Source: Bacillota bacterium
Lineage (GTDB): Bacteria; Bacillota; UBA4882; UBA8346
DNA: 17,574 bases
Assembly: GCA_023415375.1 (NCBI GenBank)
Contig: JAEZKW010000386.1
Location: 1-17,574, forward strand
Reading direction: 5' to 3'
Position numbers and translations under genes: made by a program. How positions within the stretch are numbered: the first letter of the stretch is position 1; each line of letters starts with the position of its first letter. Under the pieces are notes generated by a model that saw nothing but the letters and a program-made list of their open reading frames with translations, was not told where the DNA came from and did no database searches. Positions 1 through 7,432 of the stretch are shown here, one piece after another.

Positions 1-225
1 TACCTGGTTCATGACCTGTCTGGAATAAGTCTTAATTTTATCTTCAATGGCCCTACTGGATTGTTGATAAGAAAAAAGGCCCGTAATCAGCATCGGTAAC
101 AGGGATAACAATAGAAACAATATAATAAGCCGGGCCTGTATCTTGATGTTGCGAATGGTAAAAAAGGCTTTCAGCCTAAATTTAAACTCTGTTGGAACAT
201 ATTTATAAAATAGATTCATGATCAT
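1..225 (-). CDS. Partial sensor histidine kinase N-terminus (YesM-like)
   Basis: Only the first 75 codons lie in the window; the gene runs off the left edge. The translation starts MIMNLFYKYVPTEFKF and has one hydrophobic segment at about residues 35-54 (LIILFLLLSLLPMLITGLFS). This is followed by YQQSSRAIEDKIKTYSRQVM, an extracytoplasmic start typical of YesM-type kinases with a dCache sensor that sit beside CUT1 sugar transporters. The kinase domain is not visible, so the assignment rests on this N-terminal pattern and on context. A ribosome site AAGAGG precedes two in-frame ATGs at 225 and 219, with spacings of 4 and 10; either may be used. A terminator separates it from the GH43 gene upstream, so it is probably transcribed on its own. 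An AraC-type response regulator would be expected next, outside the window. The likely job is sensing extracellular arabinose-containing sugars to switch on the locus (inference). Confidence 0.72.
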   Translation of the reverse strand, partial: MIMNLFYKYVPTEFKFRLKAFFTIRNIKIQARLIILFLLLSLLPMLITGLFSYQQSSRAIEDKIKTYSRQVMNQV

Positions 226-243
226 CCAACCTCTTGAACATAT

Positions 244-271
244 TTTATACCTTCCCGAGGCTTTATGGAAA
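244..271 (-). promoter_or_regulatory. Candidate promoter of the sensor kinase gene
   Basis: On the minus strand TTTCCA (271-266) and TATAAA (249-244) are separated by 16 bases, about 20 bases upstream of the kinase start. The -35 box matches consensus at only four of six positions. The call is supported mainly by position, between a terminator and a start codon. Confidence 0.3.
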
Positions 272-345
272 TAATTTAGCTAGGGAATTTAACCCTTTTA
301 ACAATGATCCGTGACGTTAAATTATTGAATCCTACTTTCCTCACG

Positions 346-395
346 AAAAAAATACCACCGTTTCTTGTTGAAAATTCTTTGCAATAACGGCGGTA
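346..395 (-). terminator. Intrinsic terminator after the GH43 gene
   Basis: On the minus strand a 10-bp stem (TACCGCCGTT with AACGGTGGTA, one G-U pair, 395-386 and 362-353) closes a 23-base loop. It is followed at once by a seven-T run (352-346). It lies 42 bases beyond the GH43 stop codon and ends the arabinan operon before the kinase gene. Confidence 0.85.
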
Positions 396-436
396 CTATA
401 TGTCTGCTCATATCAAAAGTAATTGTGACTTCACAA

Positions 437-1468
437 TTAATTTTGGATGCCATCGGCAACCGGTTCTCCAAAATCCGGAATACCATCGGGATTCCAGCCT
501 AGCTTTTGAACCCGAGTGTGACGGTTCGGATCATAAAGGGGATCGCCAGTGATTTCCTTATAGTTGCGGGCGTGATATACTAAGATATCTACCGTGCCAT
601 CGGGAGAGATGGTAAAACAATTATGCCCCGGCCCGTACTGGTGATTTTTTTCACTGGTTTGAAAAACCGAAACCTGTGATTTATGCCAGGAATTAGCATC
701 CAATAAATCACTATCTTCCGAAGCGGCTAGTAAGCCCACACAATAATGATAATCTGTGCTACTTGCCGAATAACTGATAAATAATCTACCGTTTTTCCTG
801 ATAACCGCCGGTCCCTCATTAACCCAAAACCCAATCGTCTCCCAATTATACTCCGGTTTGGAAATCATGACTTGTTTTCCGCTTATGGTCCACGGGTTAC
901 TCATGGCTGCAATATAAAGATTGGAATTGCCCCGAATCTTGGGATCTCTTTGTCCCCAAACTAGGTATTGAACACCCTTATGTTCAAAAGTCGTAGCATC
1001 AAGCGAAAAAGACTCCCAATTCATTTGGATCTGTCCTTTTTCTACCCAATTTCCTTCCAATGGATTTGGGGCCGAATTTTCAAGCACATAAACACGATGA
1101 TCGAAAATGGAATCCTCCCTGGCGGCGGCGAAATAGATATACCATTTATTAGTAACGAAATGAATCTCGGGCGCCCAAATGTTGGCGCTCATTACCCCGG
1201 TTGAATGTTTACGCCAAATTACTTTTGGCTCGGCTAATCTCAACCCCTGGATTGTAGTGGCCCTACGGATTTCAATGCGGTCATATTCAGGGACGGAAGC
1301 TGTGAAATAATAATAACCGTCGGTATGTCTATAAATCCATGGATCGGCCCGCTGTTTAACAATGGGATTTTGAAATTGAACGTCTATCGAAGCGGAGCTG
1401 GCGCCAGTTAAAAAGGCGAAAACGCTCAAAGGGAAAATCAAATTTCGTATAAAATGTCCTCGCTCCAT
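437..1468 (-). CDS. Secreted GH43 exo-alpha-1,5-L-arabinofuranosidase
   Basis: The product is a 343-residue glycoside hydrolase of family 43, expected to release L-arabinose from the ends of alpha-1,5-arabinan or arabino-oligosaccharides outside the membrane. The start at 1468 is chosen because AAAGGA lies eight bases upstream and the protein then begins with a clean signal peptide (MERGHFIRNLIFPLSVFAFL, cleavage likely after ASSA at residue 26). The five-bladed propeller catalytic set is visible: general base Asp42 in RADP, pKa-modulating Asp157 in SLDATTF, and general acid Glu218 in VNEGPA. Segments such as YGPGHN, DPNRHTRVQKL and IWAPEIH match what I recall of the Streptomyces avermitilis Araf43A type (subfamily GH43_26). 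That subfamily is recalled, not searched. No carbohydrate-binding module is attached. The gene is last in the operon with the AraPQ-like permeases, fitting outside hydrolysis followed by uptake. Cys257 and Cys300 (HYCVG, HNCFT) are the only cysteines noticed. Confidence 0.88.
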   Translation of the reverse strand: MERGHFIRNLIFPLSVFAFLTGASSASIDVQFQNPIVKQRADPWIYRHTDGYYYFTASVPEYDRIEIRRATTIQGLRLAEPKVIWRKHSTGVMSANIWAPEIHFVTNKWYIYFAAAREDSIFDHRVYVLENSAPNPLEGNWVEKGQIQMNWESFSLDATTFEHKGVQYLVWGQRDPKIRGNSNLYIAAMSNPWTISGKQVMISKPEYNWETIGFWVNEGPAVIRKNGRLFISYSASSTDYHYCVGLLAASEDSDLLDANSWHKSQVSVFQTSEKNHQYGPGHNCFTISPDGTVDILVYHARNYKEITGDPLYDPNRHTRVQKLGWNPDGIPDFGEPVADGIQN

Positions 1469-1558
1469 CGTCGATTTCCTTTCAAATAAATAAAATCCAT
1501 AACCGGTTATTAACACTAAAAACCAACATTTTATCCTTTATAATTATAAAGGTTACTT

Positions 1559-1675
1559 AGGTATGAAGTCAGAATTCGGAGGCCAGAATGAAAGTACCAA
1601 GTCAAAAACAAGCTATTACAAAGTTTCCCATGTTTTTCTTTTCATTCTTAATTCTGTCTCCTGACTCCTACCTTC
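1559..1675. repeat. Imperfect inverted repeat, likely intergenic element remnant
   Basis: The 237-base gap between the second permease and the GH43 gene carries two related segments in opposite orientation. One is 1562-1593 (GTATGAAGTCAG ... AGAATGAA). The other is the reverse complement of 1641-1671 (GTAGGAGTCAGG ... AGAATGAA). Each is about 31 bases and they lie 47 bases apart. The AGTCAGGAGACAGAAT style resembles small dispersed intergenic repeats, but copies elsewhere cannot be tested here. No gene is seen in the gap. Confidence 0.35.
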
Positions 1676-1705
1676 CATCTTACTGAAATAACTTAGCAAT
1701 CATGT

Positions 1706-2599
1706 TTATCCTTTAACGGCACCGACCGTCAAGCCGGAGATAAAGGATTTTTGATTAAATAAATAGATAATAACAATCGGTATCACCGAAACTACGGCTC
1801 CGGCCATTAACATATCATAATTATTACCATAGGGTGTCATCAAAGAAGCCAATCCTATCGGCAACGTCAGTTTTTCGGTAGAACGAAGAGCAATGATCGG
1901 CCAAACAAAACCATTCCAGCTCCCCATCGCTTGTAAGATAATCATAGCCCCAAAAGCCGGTTTCATGATCGGCATCATTAATCTAAAAAAGATTCCAAAC
2001 TCAGTGCAGCCATCAATTCGTCCCGAATCAATCAGTTCTTTGGGAAGTCCGACGGCAAATTGCCGGAAGAAAAAGATGGCAACCGGCGGTACGGCATAAG
2101 GCAAGATCGCTCCCGCGAAAGTATCAATAATTCGTAAAGAAACTGTAAGCTGATAAAGGGGTAATATCAATATTTCTATCGGAACCATCATCACAATTAA
2201 AACTGCAATAAAGATTAAATTTCTGCCTCTAAACCTATAAACCGCCAATCCATAACCAACCATAGCGCTTAAAATCACAGCAACGGTAGTTTGGATAATC
2301 GTAATCAAAATACTATTTTTAAACCAAAGTAAATATTTTACGCCTTCTCCACTGTAAAGGCCAATATAATTTTTGAGAGTCATTATTTCCGGTTGAAGCT
2401 GAAAAGTAATACCGTTCCGAAACATCTCCGAACCTGGCTTAAACGAACATACCAGCATAAAATAAAATGGGGCCAAAGTAAATACAGCAAATACCGTTAA
2501 TACAATAAAGGATGAAATTGTCGCGGCCAAGTTTCGGTTTTTATTTTTGACTTTGTTTTGTATTAACTCCATTGTAAGGATTTGCTCATTTTTCATCAT
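1706..2599 (-). CDS. araQ: CUT1 sugar ABC permease, AraQ-like
   Basis: This 297-residue inner-membrane permease has six predicted helices and is the second of a heterodimeric CUT1 importer. The cytoplasmic EAA loop that docks the ATPase reads ELIDSGRIDGCTEFGIFFRL followed by MMPIMKPA. The usual EAA is replaced by DSG, while the conserved G and the IDGC/ID-G core are kept. The N-terminal features (FYFMLVCSFKPGSE) and the C-terminus (KSFISGLTVGAVKG) are typical of the MalG/AraQ/LacG group. Its ATG overlaps the stop of the upstream permease as TGATG, implying translational coupling. A TTG at 2602 and an ATG at 2596 are alternative starts, with AAGGA upstream. AraQ is preferred over other CUT1 members because the partner is strikingly AraP-like and an arabinofuranosidase follows. 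The exact substrate (arabinose or arabino-oligosaccharide) is inferred. Confidence 0.85.
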   Translation of the reverse strand: MMKNEQILTMELIQNKVKNKNRNLAATISSFIVLTVFAVFTLAPFYFMLVCSFKPGSEMFRNGITFQLQPEIMTLKNYIGLYSGEGVKYLLWFKNSILITIIQTTVAVILSAMVGYGLAVYRFRGRNLIFIAVLIVMMVPIEILILPLYQLTVSLRIIDTFAGAILPYAVPPVAIFFFRQFAVGLPKELIDSGRIDGCTEFGIFFRLMMPIMKPAFGAMIILQAMGSWNGFVWPIIALRSTEKLTLPIGLASLMTPYGNNYDMLMAGAVVSVIPIVIIYLFNQKSFISGLTVGAVKG

Positions 2600-3510
2600 C
2601 AATCACTATCCTTCTTGAAAAATCCAAATAGCTTTAATTGGATCAAACTGACTGCCATCACAATAAATACCAAGGTAATACCGATAGCTGAGGCAAACCC
2701 CATATCAAAATTATTAAACCCCTGTTGATAAAGATATAACACGATTGTCATTCCGATATCGCCTGGAGTAGTCGTTTTCCATATCGCATAGCTTTCGGCG
2801 AACATCGAAAAACCGCCATAAATACTAATTGTCGTTACATAAATGATGACTGGTTTCAAATTCGGTACGGTGATCCGGCGAAACTTATCCCATGTATTGG
2901 CTCCATCAATCTCCGCCGCTTCATAGAGTTCCGCCGGGATACCTTGCAGACCCGATAAAAAGTAAACAATATTGACACCAAGCCAACGCCAGGTACACAG
3001 AGTAACCAATGTAACCATTGCCGGGACTTTTAATTGAAGCCAAGTAATCGGTTTGAGTCCAACTGTACCCATGATCATATTTGCCAAGGTAGTGGTTTGC
3101 TCTCCAAAAGCATACCTGAAAAATATTCCGGCTACAATAACTGAGGTCAACGCTGGAATAAAAAGCGCGGATCTGAAAAAATTCCTTAATTTTGTAGTCT
3201 TACTGTTTAAAATCACAGCTAATAATATCGGCAAAGGAATCAGTATCAAAATCGTCCAAAATGTATATTGGGCGGTTGTCGATAAAGCATTCCCAAAATG
3301 TTCATTCCATAATCTTTGATAATTTCCCAAACCAATATAGGTTACATCGCCAAAACCTGCTATTCTTTGAAAACTCATTTGAATAGTCGATATAAAAGGA
3401 TATAGATAGACTAGAAAAAAGGAAATTATAAACGGGGCTACAAATAAATAAGGAACTACTTTGGTTGAGTTTAAATGCTGCCTTAATTTTTTTCGATTTG
3501 TATTAACCAT
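2599..3510 (-). CDS. araP: CUT1 sugar ABC permease, AraP-like
   Basis: This 303-residue membrane protein is the first permease of the importer. It has six helices after a cytoplasmic N-terminus (MVNTNRKKLRQHLNSTK, then PYLFVAPFIISFFLVYLYPF). The EAA loop is canonical: ELYEAAEIDGANTWDKFRRI followed by TVPNLKP. Stretches such as SALFIPALTSVIVAGIFFR, CTWRWLGVNIVYFLSGLQ and TISIYGGFSMFAESY resemble Bacillus subtilis AraP as remembered. The start at 3510 is chosen for a GGCAGG site nine bases upstream and because it gives the usual short N-terminus; an in-frame ATG lies further out at 3579. It sits 224 bases after the binding-protein gene, with a hairpin in between, and overlaps the next permease. 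No ATPase gene accompanies the pair, as is common where one MsmX-like ATPase serves several importers. Confidence 0.87.
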   Translation of the reverse strand: MVNTNRKKLRQHLNSTKVVPYLFVAPFIISFFLVYLYPFISTIQMSFQRIAGFGDVTYIGLGNYQRLWNEHFGNALSTTAQYTFWTILILIPLPILLAVILNSKTTKLRNFFRSALFIPALTSVIVAGIFFRYAFGEQTTTLANMIMGTVGLKPITWLQLKVPAMVTLVTLCTWRWLGVNIVYFLSGLQGIPAELYEAAEIDGANTWDKFRRITVPNLKPVIIYVTTISIYGGFSMFAESYAIWKTTTPGDIGMTIVLYLYQQGFNNFDMGFASAIGITLVFIVMAVSLIQLKLFGFFKKDSD

Positions 3511-3621
3511 AAAATTCAACCTGCCTTTTTTATCACTTAATACTCCGTTATTTTTAATTTGATGGCAATAAAGAAGCAACTGAGTATTTTAAAAGTGATC
3601 ATCCCATAATGTTTTAATAAT

Positions 3622-3680
3622 AAAAGGGCTGTAAATTATTTAGGGACGGAGAATGAACTAGTTTTCTTTACAGCCCTTTT
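3622..3680 (-). terminator. Intercistronic hairpin between binding-protein and permease genes
   Basis: AAAAGGGCTGTAAA (3622-3635) and TTTACAGCCCTTTT (3667-3680) form a perfect 14-bp stem around a 31-base loop. A TTTTATTATT tract follows on the minus strand. Placed between the binding-protein stop and the permease start, it could act as a leaky terminator or 3' stabiliser that keeps binding-protein mRNA in excess, as known for maltose-type operons. The long loop makes it a weaker intrinsic terminator than usual. Confidence 0.7.
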
Positions 3681-3734
3681 ATATTGATTATTTTAAAAAC
3701 TGATTAGAGATTAACGGAATACCACGTTCACCTT

Positions 3735-5018
3735 TTAGTTGGCCTTTCTCAATTCATTAGCAGCTTCTTTTAAAGCTTGCTCAGGGGTTTGGCTTTGTTC
3801 TTTAAGGGCTTTAAATACTACGTTCTTTTTTATAAGATCAACAGCCATCGGGAATTTTTCAGTCATCATCATAGGCCCGATTTCATTTTTAACTTGAGTC
3901 AATATGGTAAAGATATCCTTACCGAAATAATCGGTATATTGATTAGGGGCCTTCATGGCAGGATCAGTCCAAACATCCCATCTTAGCGGATCAAATCCTA
4001 AGACTGTCCAAGTCTTGATGGAACCTTCTTTGGTCAATTTGCCTGCTGCCAAAAATTGAAGCGCTAAATCTTTATGTTTGCACTGAACTGTGATTGCAGT
4101 ACCAGTACCACCCATACCTGCCGAACGTTTACCGCCTTTTACCCAAACCGGCAACGGGCGGATGATTATTTTGCCTTTTAAATCCGGCATGTAACTGGTA
4201 AAACGTCCCATATACCACATTGGCATCCACAGTGAGGCTGCACCGCCCTTATTCATAAATGACCAATATTCTTCGGAGTGATGGAAACCGCCGGGTGCAG
4301 GAATGGCAATTTTTTCTTTGTAAATCATATCTTTTAGGAATTGTAGGACTTTTACGTTGCTCGGATTGTCCATAATTATTTTGCCTTTTTTGTCAAAAAT
4401 ATCGGATCCGATCTGGCTAATCAGCGGATAATAGGTCCACTGGTCGGTAACCTCGATAGTGGTCATCGGTTTACCTGTGGCTGCCACAACTTTTTTACCT
4501 GCCGCTACATAATCATTCCAAGTAACGATTTTGTCTGCATCAACGCCGGCCTTATCCAAATACTCTTTATTATAATACATCACTTCGGCACCAACATGAT
4601 AATCAACGCCGTAATATTTACCGTTTTTGGCATAGTTCTCAAATCTGCCCATAATCACAGATTTCTTTACCGGATTCACAATGCTGTTTAACGGAAGTAA
4701 TTGCGGATTTTTACCTTTTAAGTAATTCGCAAATTTACTAATTTCAATATCAACTAAATCTGGAGCGCCTACGCCGGATTGTAAAGCAACCAGCAGCTTA
4801 TTGTGTAATTCATCATAGTTGTAAACATCGGTTTTTAATGCAATCTGCTGGTTGGGATGGGTTTTATTCCAGGTTACCACCGCATCATCCCAAAATTGTT
4901 TGTGTAACTCCTGGAAAGTCCAGAAAGTTAGGGTAGTTGGTGTTGAAGCAGCGTAGATGGGTAAAATCAAACCCATTAATACAACACAAACCAAAAGAAA
5001 TAAAATAACTTTTTTCAT
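3735..5018 (-). CDS. Extracellular sugar-binding protein of the ABC importer (family 1)
   Basis: The product is a 427-residue solute-binding protein that would deliver arabinose or arabino-oligosaccharides to the two downstream permeases. The start at 5018 has a near-perfect AGGAGG seven bases upstream and directly yields a signal peptide, MKKVILFLLVCVVLMGLILP followed by IYAAS. The mature part opens with TLTFWTFQELHKQFWDDAVV, the usual fold start. It contains the family-typical GKYYGVDYHVGAEVMYYNKE segment at about residues 130-150 and GGTGTAITVQCKHKDLALQF near residue 300. The only cysteine in the signal peptide is at position 11, inside the hydrophobic core, so no lipobox is present. In monoderm Bacillota these proteins are normally lipidated, so this one would be released or held in a periplasm. 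It leads the operon and is followed by a strong hairpin. The ligand cannot be read from sequence alone. Confidence 0.87.
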   Translation of the reverse strand: MKKVILFLLVCVVLMGLILPIYAASTPTTLTFWTFQELHKQFWDDAVVTWNKTHPNQQIALKTDVYNYDELHNKLLVALQSGVGAPDLVDIEISKFANYLKGKNPQLLPLNSIVNPVKKSVIMGRFENYAKNGKYYGVDYHVGAEVMYYNKEYLDKAGVDADKIVTWNDYVAAGKKVVAATGKPMTTIEVTDQWTYYPLISQIGSDIFDKKGKIIMDNPSNVKVLQFLKDMIYKEKIAIPAPGGFHHSEEYWSFMNKGGAASLWMPMWYMGRFTSYMPDLKGKIIIRPLPVWVKGGKRSAGMGGTGTAITVQCKHKDLALQFLAAGKLTKEGSIKTWTVLGFDPLRWDVWTDPAMKAPNQYTDYFGKDIFTILTQVKNEIGPMMMTEKFPMAVDLIKKNVVFKALKEQSQTPEQALKEAANELRKAN

Positions 5019-5105
5019 ACTAGCTCCTCCTTTTATATTTATATTTTCATTATAAATTGATTTCATTATTTTACACTCCATAATTTTTACCTAATACTAT
5101 AAAAT

Positions 5106-5123
5106 TGTAACGAAAAATTTACA
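5106..5123. promoter_or_regulatory. Possible operator upstream of the sugar operon
   Basis: TGTAACGAAAAATTTACA has outer TGTAA/TTACA arms of five bases. It lies about 90 bases upstream of the binding-protein start, where a regulator might bind. It does not match the AraR or CcpA sites I know, and AT-rich DNA produces such palindromes by chance. No convincing -35/-10 pair was identified in this gap. Confidence 0.18.
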
Positions 5124-5174
5124 TCTATTATTTGACGCTCATGAAAGTTGGGTTTGAAACATAAAGCAAAAAGA

Positions 5175-5200
5175 GGCTGTCTCAATTTTATGAGACAGCC
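5175..5200 (-). terminator. Intrinsic terminator after prc
   Basis: GGCTGTCTCA (5175-5184) and TGAGACAGCC (5191-5200) form a perfect 10-bp stem with a six-base loop. A CTCTTTTTGCTTT tract follows on the minus strand, 13 bases beyond the prc stop codon. The stem sequence resembles insertion-sequence ends of the GGGCTGTCTCAAAA type, seen again near 8664 and 9578. Confidence 0.82.
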
Positions 5201-5212
5201 CCATGTTACAAT

Positions 5213-7297
5213 TCATTGATCCATATCAGTTAAAATATGCCACGCTTCATTAATATAAGCATCCTTACCAATTTGTTTCAACCAGTCCTTGGTTTTTTGA
5301 TAATTTGGGTTTGAGGGAGTTTCCATATCTGCTTTAGGCTTGGTAATTTCAATACCAGCCCCTTGTGTGACAGGTAAATTTTGAAGCTGGTCCGCCTCTT
5401 CTTTGAGAAGTTTCTGATTGGCCATGAAATCACTAAACTTTAACGATTCCTGGGAAAGCTCTTTTTGTTTTTTTAGTCGCGCTACATCGTTAATAATCAA
5501 TTGAAAAGCCTTACTTTGATTAACTCGCTCGACACTTTCCTGTCTTAATAATGGAATATTCAATGACTGGCCGTTCCACTTTTGATACGAAACTGCCCGC
5601 GTCGTATCCCAAGGTAGAGAATAGTCCATCGCCTTTTCTTGAATACCTAAATAGCTGTAAAGATCAGGCAATGAAATATCCGAAGTGACCCCTTTCCATT
5701 GGGTGGAACCCCCGCTAACCCGGTAGAACTTTTTAATTGTTAATCGTAATGAACCTGCAGGTTTTACTGAAATTAAGTTTAGCGGCAAATATTGATCCAA
5801 ATCAGCAACAACTTGAACGGTGCCCTTGCCAAAAGTACTTGTCCCGCCGACTATAACCGCCCGTCCATAGTCTTGAAGTGCGGCAGCCAGAATTTCCGAG
5901 GCTGAGGCACTCAAAGAATTAACTAATACAACTAATGGCCCATTATATACAACACTGGGATCGGTGTCCGACAAGACTTCGGTTTTCCCGGATCCATCCT
6001 TGATTTGGACAATGGGCCCATCTTTGATAAAAAGTCCGGACATCCTGACGGCATCATCCAGAATTCCGCCGCCGTTGTTCCGCAAATCCAAAATAATGCC
6101 ATCCACTTTCTCGGCATTTAACTTTTGAAGTTCAGCCCGAACATCATCGGCCGAGTTGCGTGAATTGGTTTGATAATCCCGATAAAACGAAGGTAAATTG
6201 ATATATCCATATTTCTTAGAAGTTTTCTTATTCCAGATCACGGCAGACTTTGCATAAGTCTCTTCAAGTACAACAACATCCCGGACAATCGGAATTACTG
6301 CAATTCTACCGCTGGGCTTCCGGACTGTTAATTTCACCAGCGTTCCTTTTTTACCCCGGATCAGTTTCACCGCATCCGTTACAGGCATCCCAACAACATC
6401 AACGGGTTCGTGATTGCCTTGGGCGACCTTTAAAACGGTATCATCCGCTTGCAATGCTTTTTGTCGCCAAGCCGGACTTCCCGGTATAATTTCAACAACC
6501 TTGATATATTCGCCGTCTTCTTTCAGTGATGCACCAATTCCCTCCAGCCTTCCAGTTAAATTCATATCAAAATCATCTTTGCTCTGAGGAGGCATATATT
6601 CGGTATGGGGGTCAAAACTACTGGCTATAGCATTTAAGTAATAGTCAACCCGTTCTTCATTCTTCTTTTTTAATATCCTTCCCAAACTTATTTTCAGGTT
6701 TTTAGCAACCTTGGCTCTAGCCTCCGCCTCTAATTTGGGATCTACCGATTTTTCCTTGGAAAATTTATCCTTTCCGCCCGTATTACTTAAATCAAAATAA
6801 GCCAATAACGTTTGATATTTAAGATATAAACGCCATTGTTCTTTCAACCTTTGGCCGTTTTGGGCATAATCGATTTTGGTTGGATCTGTTTCAAAGTTTT
6901 CGGCGATTGTAAAATTGAAAGGCTTTTGTAAAATACTTTGTGTTAAAACATCAACCTCTCGAACTCGCTGTTCAAAAATTTTTCCGGTCAATTCGTAGAA
7001 TTCGGAAGTTCCCCGTTTCAACTCATCATCGATTTTCCCTTGATAAGCACTAATTTTCATGATATCGGCTTTTAAAAAAAACCGTTTGTTCGGATCAAGG
7101 CTTTTAAGATATAAAGAATAAACTCGTTTACTAAGCTGATCATTGACGAGTGTGGGATTATAGTGTTCTGCCTCTAAACTTTGATATAAAAAATGAGCGA
7201 GGGCATTTTCCTTGGTAGGGCCCTTTCCAATCAACACAGAAGTGCATAAAACTATCACTACTACAACTATCACTACTTTGAGCCACAAACGTTTCAT
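5213..7297 (-). CDS. prc: Tail-specific protease Prc/Tsp (peptidase S41A)
   Basis: This 694-residue serine protease is close to the 682 residues of E. coli Prc. An N-terminal hydrophobic segment (residues 6-24) lacks a clear AxA cleavage site, so it may stay membrane-anchored facing outward. The order of parts is an N-terminal helical domain (about 30-230, with SLDPNKRFFLKAD), a PDZ domain (about 245-325, GRLEGIGASLKEDGEYIKV), the S41 core (about 345-540) and a helical C-terminal domain. The catalytic Ser465 lies in SASASE, Asp476 in LQDYGR and Lys491 in TFGKGTVQ. These correspond to E. coli Ser430, Asp441 and Lys455, with one extra residue before the Lys. KFYRVSGGSTQWKGVTSDI is also highly characteristic. 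The family degrades proteins from their C-termini and, in enterobacteria, controls murein hydrolases and processes PBP3. The start is supported by AGGGG eight bases upstream. It is monocistronic, with a terminator on its 3' side. An enzyme of this full architecture is unusual for monoderm bacteria. Confidence 0.93.
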   Translation of the reverse strand: MKRLWLKVVIVVVVIVLCTSVLIGKGPTKENALAHFLYQSLEAEHYNPTLVNDQLSKRVYSLYLKSLDPNKRFFLKADIMKISAYQGKIDDELKRGTSEFYELTGKIFEQRVREVDVLTQSILQKPFNFTIAENFETDPTKIDYAQNGQRLKEQWRLYLKYQTLLAYFDLSNTGGKDKFSKEKSVDPKLEAEARAKVAKNLKISLGRILKKKNEERVDYYLNAIASSFDPHTEYMPPQSKDDFDMNLTGRLEGIGASLKEDGEYIKVVEIIPGSPAWRQKALQADDTVLKVAQGNHEPVDVVGMPVTDAVKLIRGKKGTLVKLTVRKPSGRIAVIPIVRDVVVLEETYAKSAVIWNKKTSKKYGYINLPSFYRDYQTNSRNSADDVRAELQKLNAEKVDGIILDLRNNGGGILDDAVRMSGLFIKDGPIVQIKDGSGKTEVLSDTDPSVVYNGPLVVLVNSLSASASEILAAALQDYGRAVIVGGTSTFGKGTVQVVADLDQYLPLNLISVKPAGSLRLTIKKFYRVSGGSTQWKGVTSDISLPDLYSYLGIQEKAMDYSLPWDTTRAVSYQKWNGQSLNIPLLRQESVERVNQSKAFQLIINDVARLKKQKELSQESLKFSDFMANQKLLKEEADQLQNLPVTQGAGIEITKPKADMETPSNPNYQKTKDWLKQIGKDAYINEAWHILTDMDQ

Positions 7298-7405
7298 GAA
7301 TCTGTCCCCTAATTTAATTATAAATAATTTATTATAAAATCCTTATCTGAATGTCTCTATCGTATTATACACTCAATAGTTGACATTTTCAAAACCTAAC
7401 CTCAG

Positions 7406-7426
7406 AAAAAACCTCCAATTCTTGGA
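7406..7426 (-). terminator. Weak terminator after the HD-GYP gene
   Basis: On the minus strand TCCAA-GAA-TTGGA (7426-7414) is followed by GG and a six-T run (7411-7406), seven bases after the stop codon. The stem is only five base pairs, so termination would be weak. Confidence 0.42.
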
Positions 7427-7432
7427 ATATGA

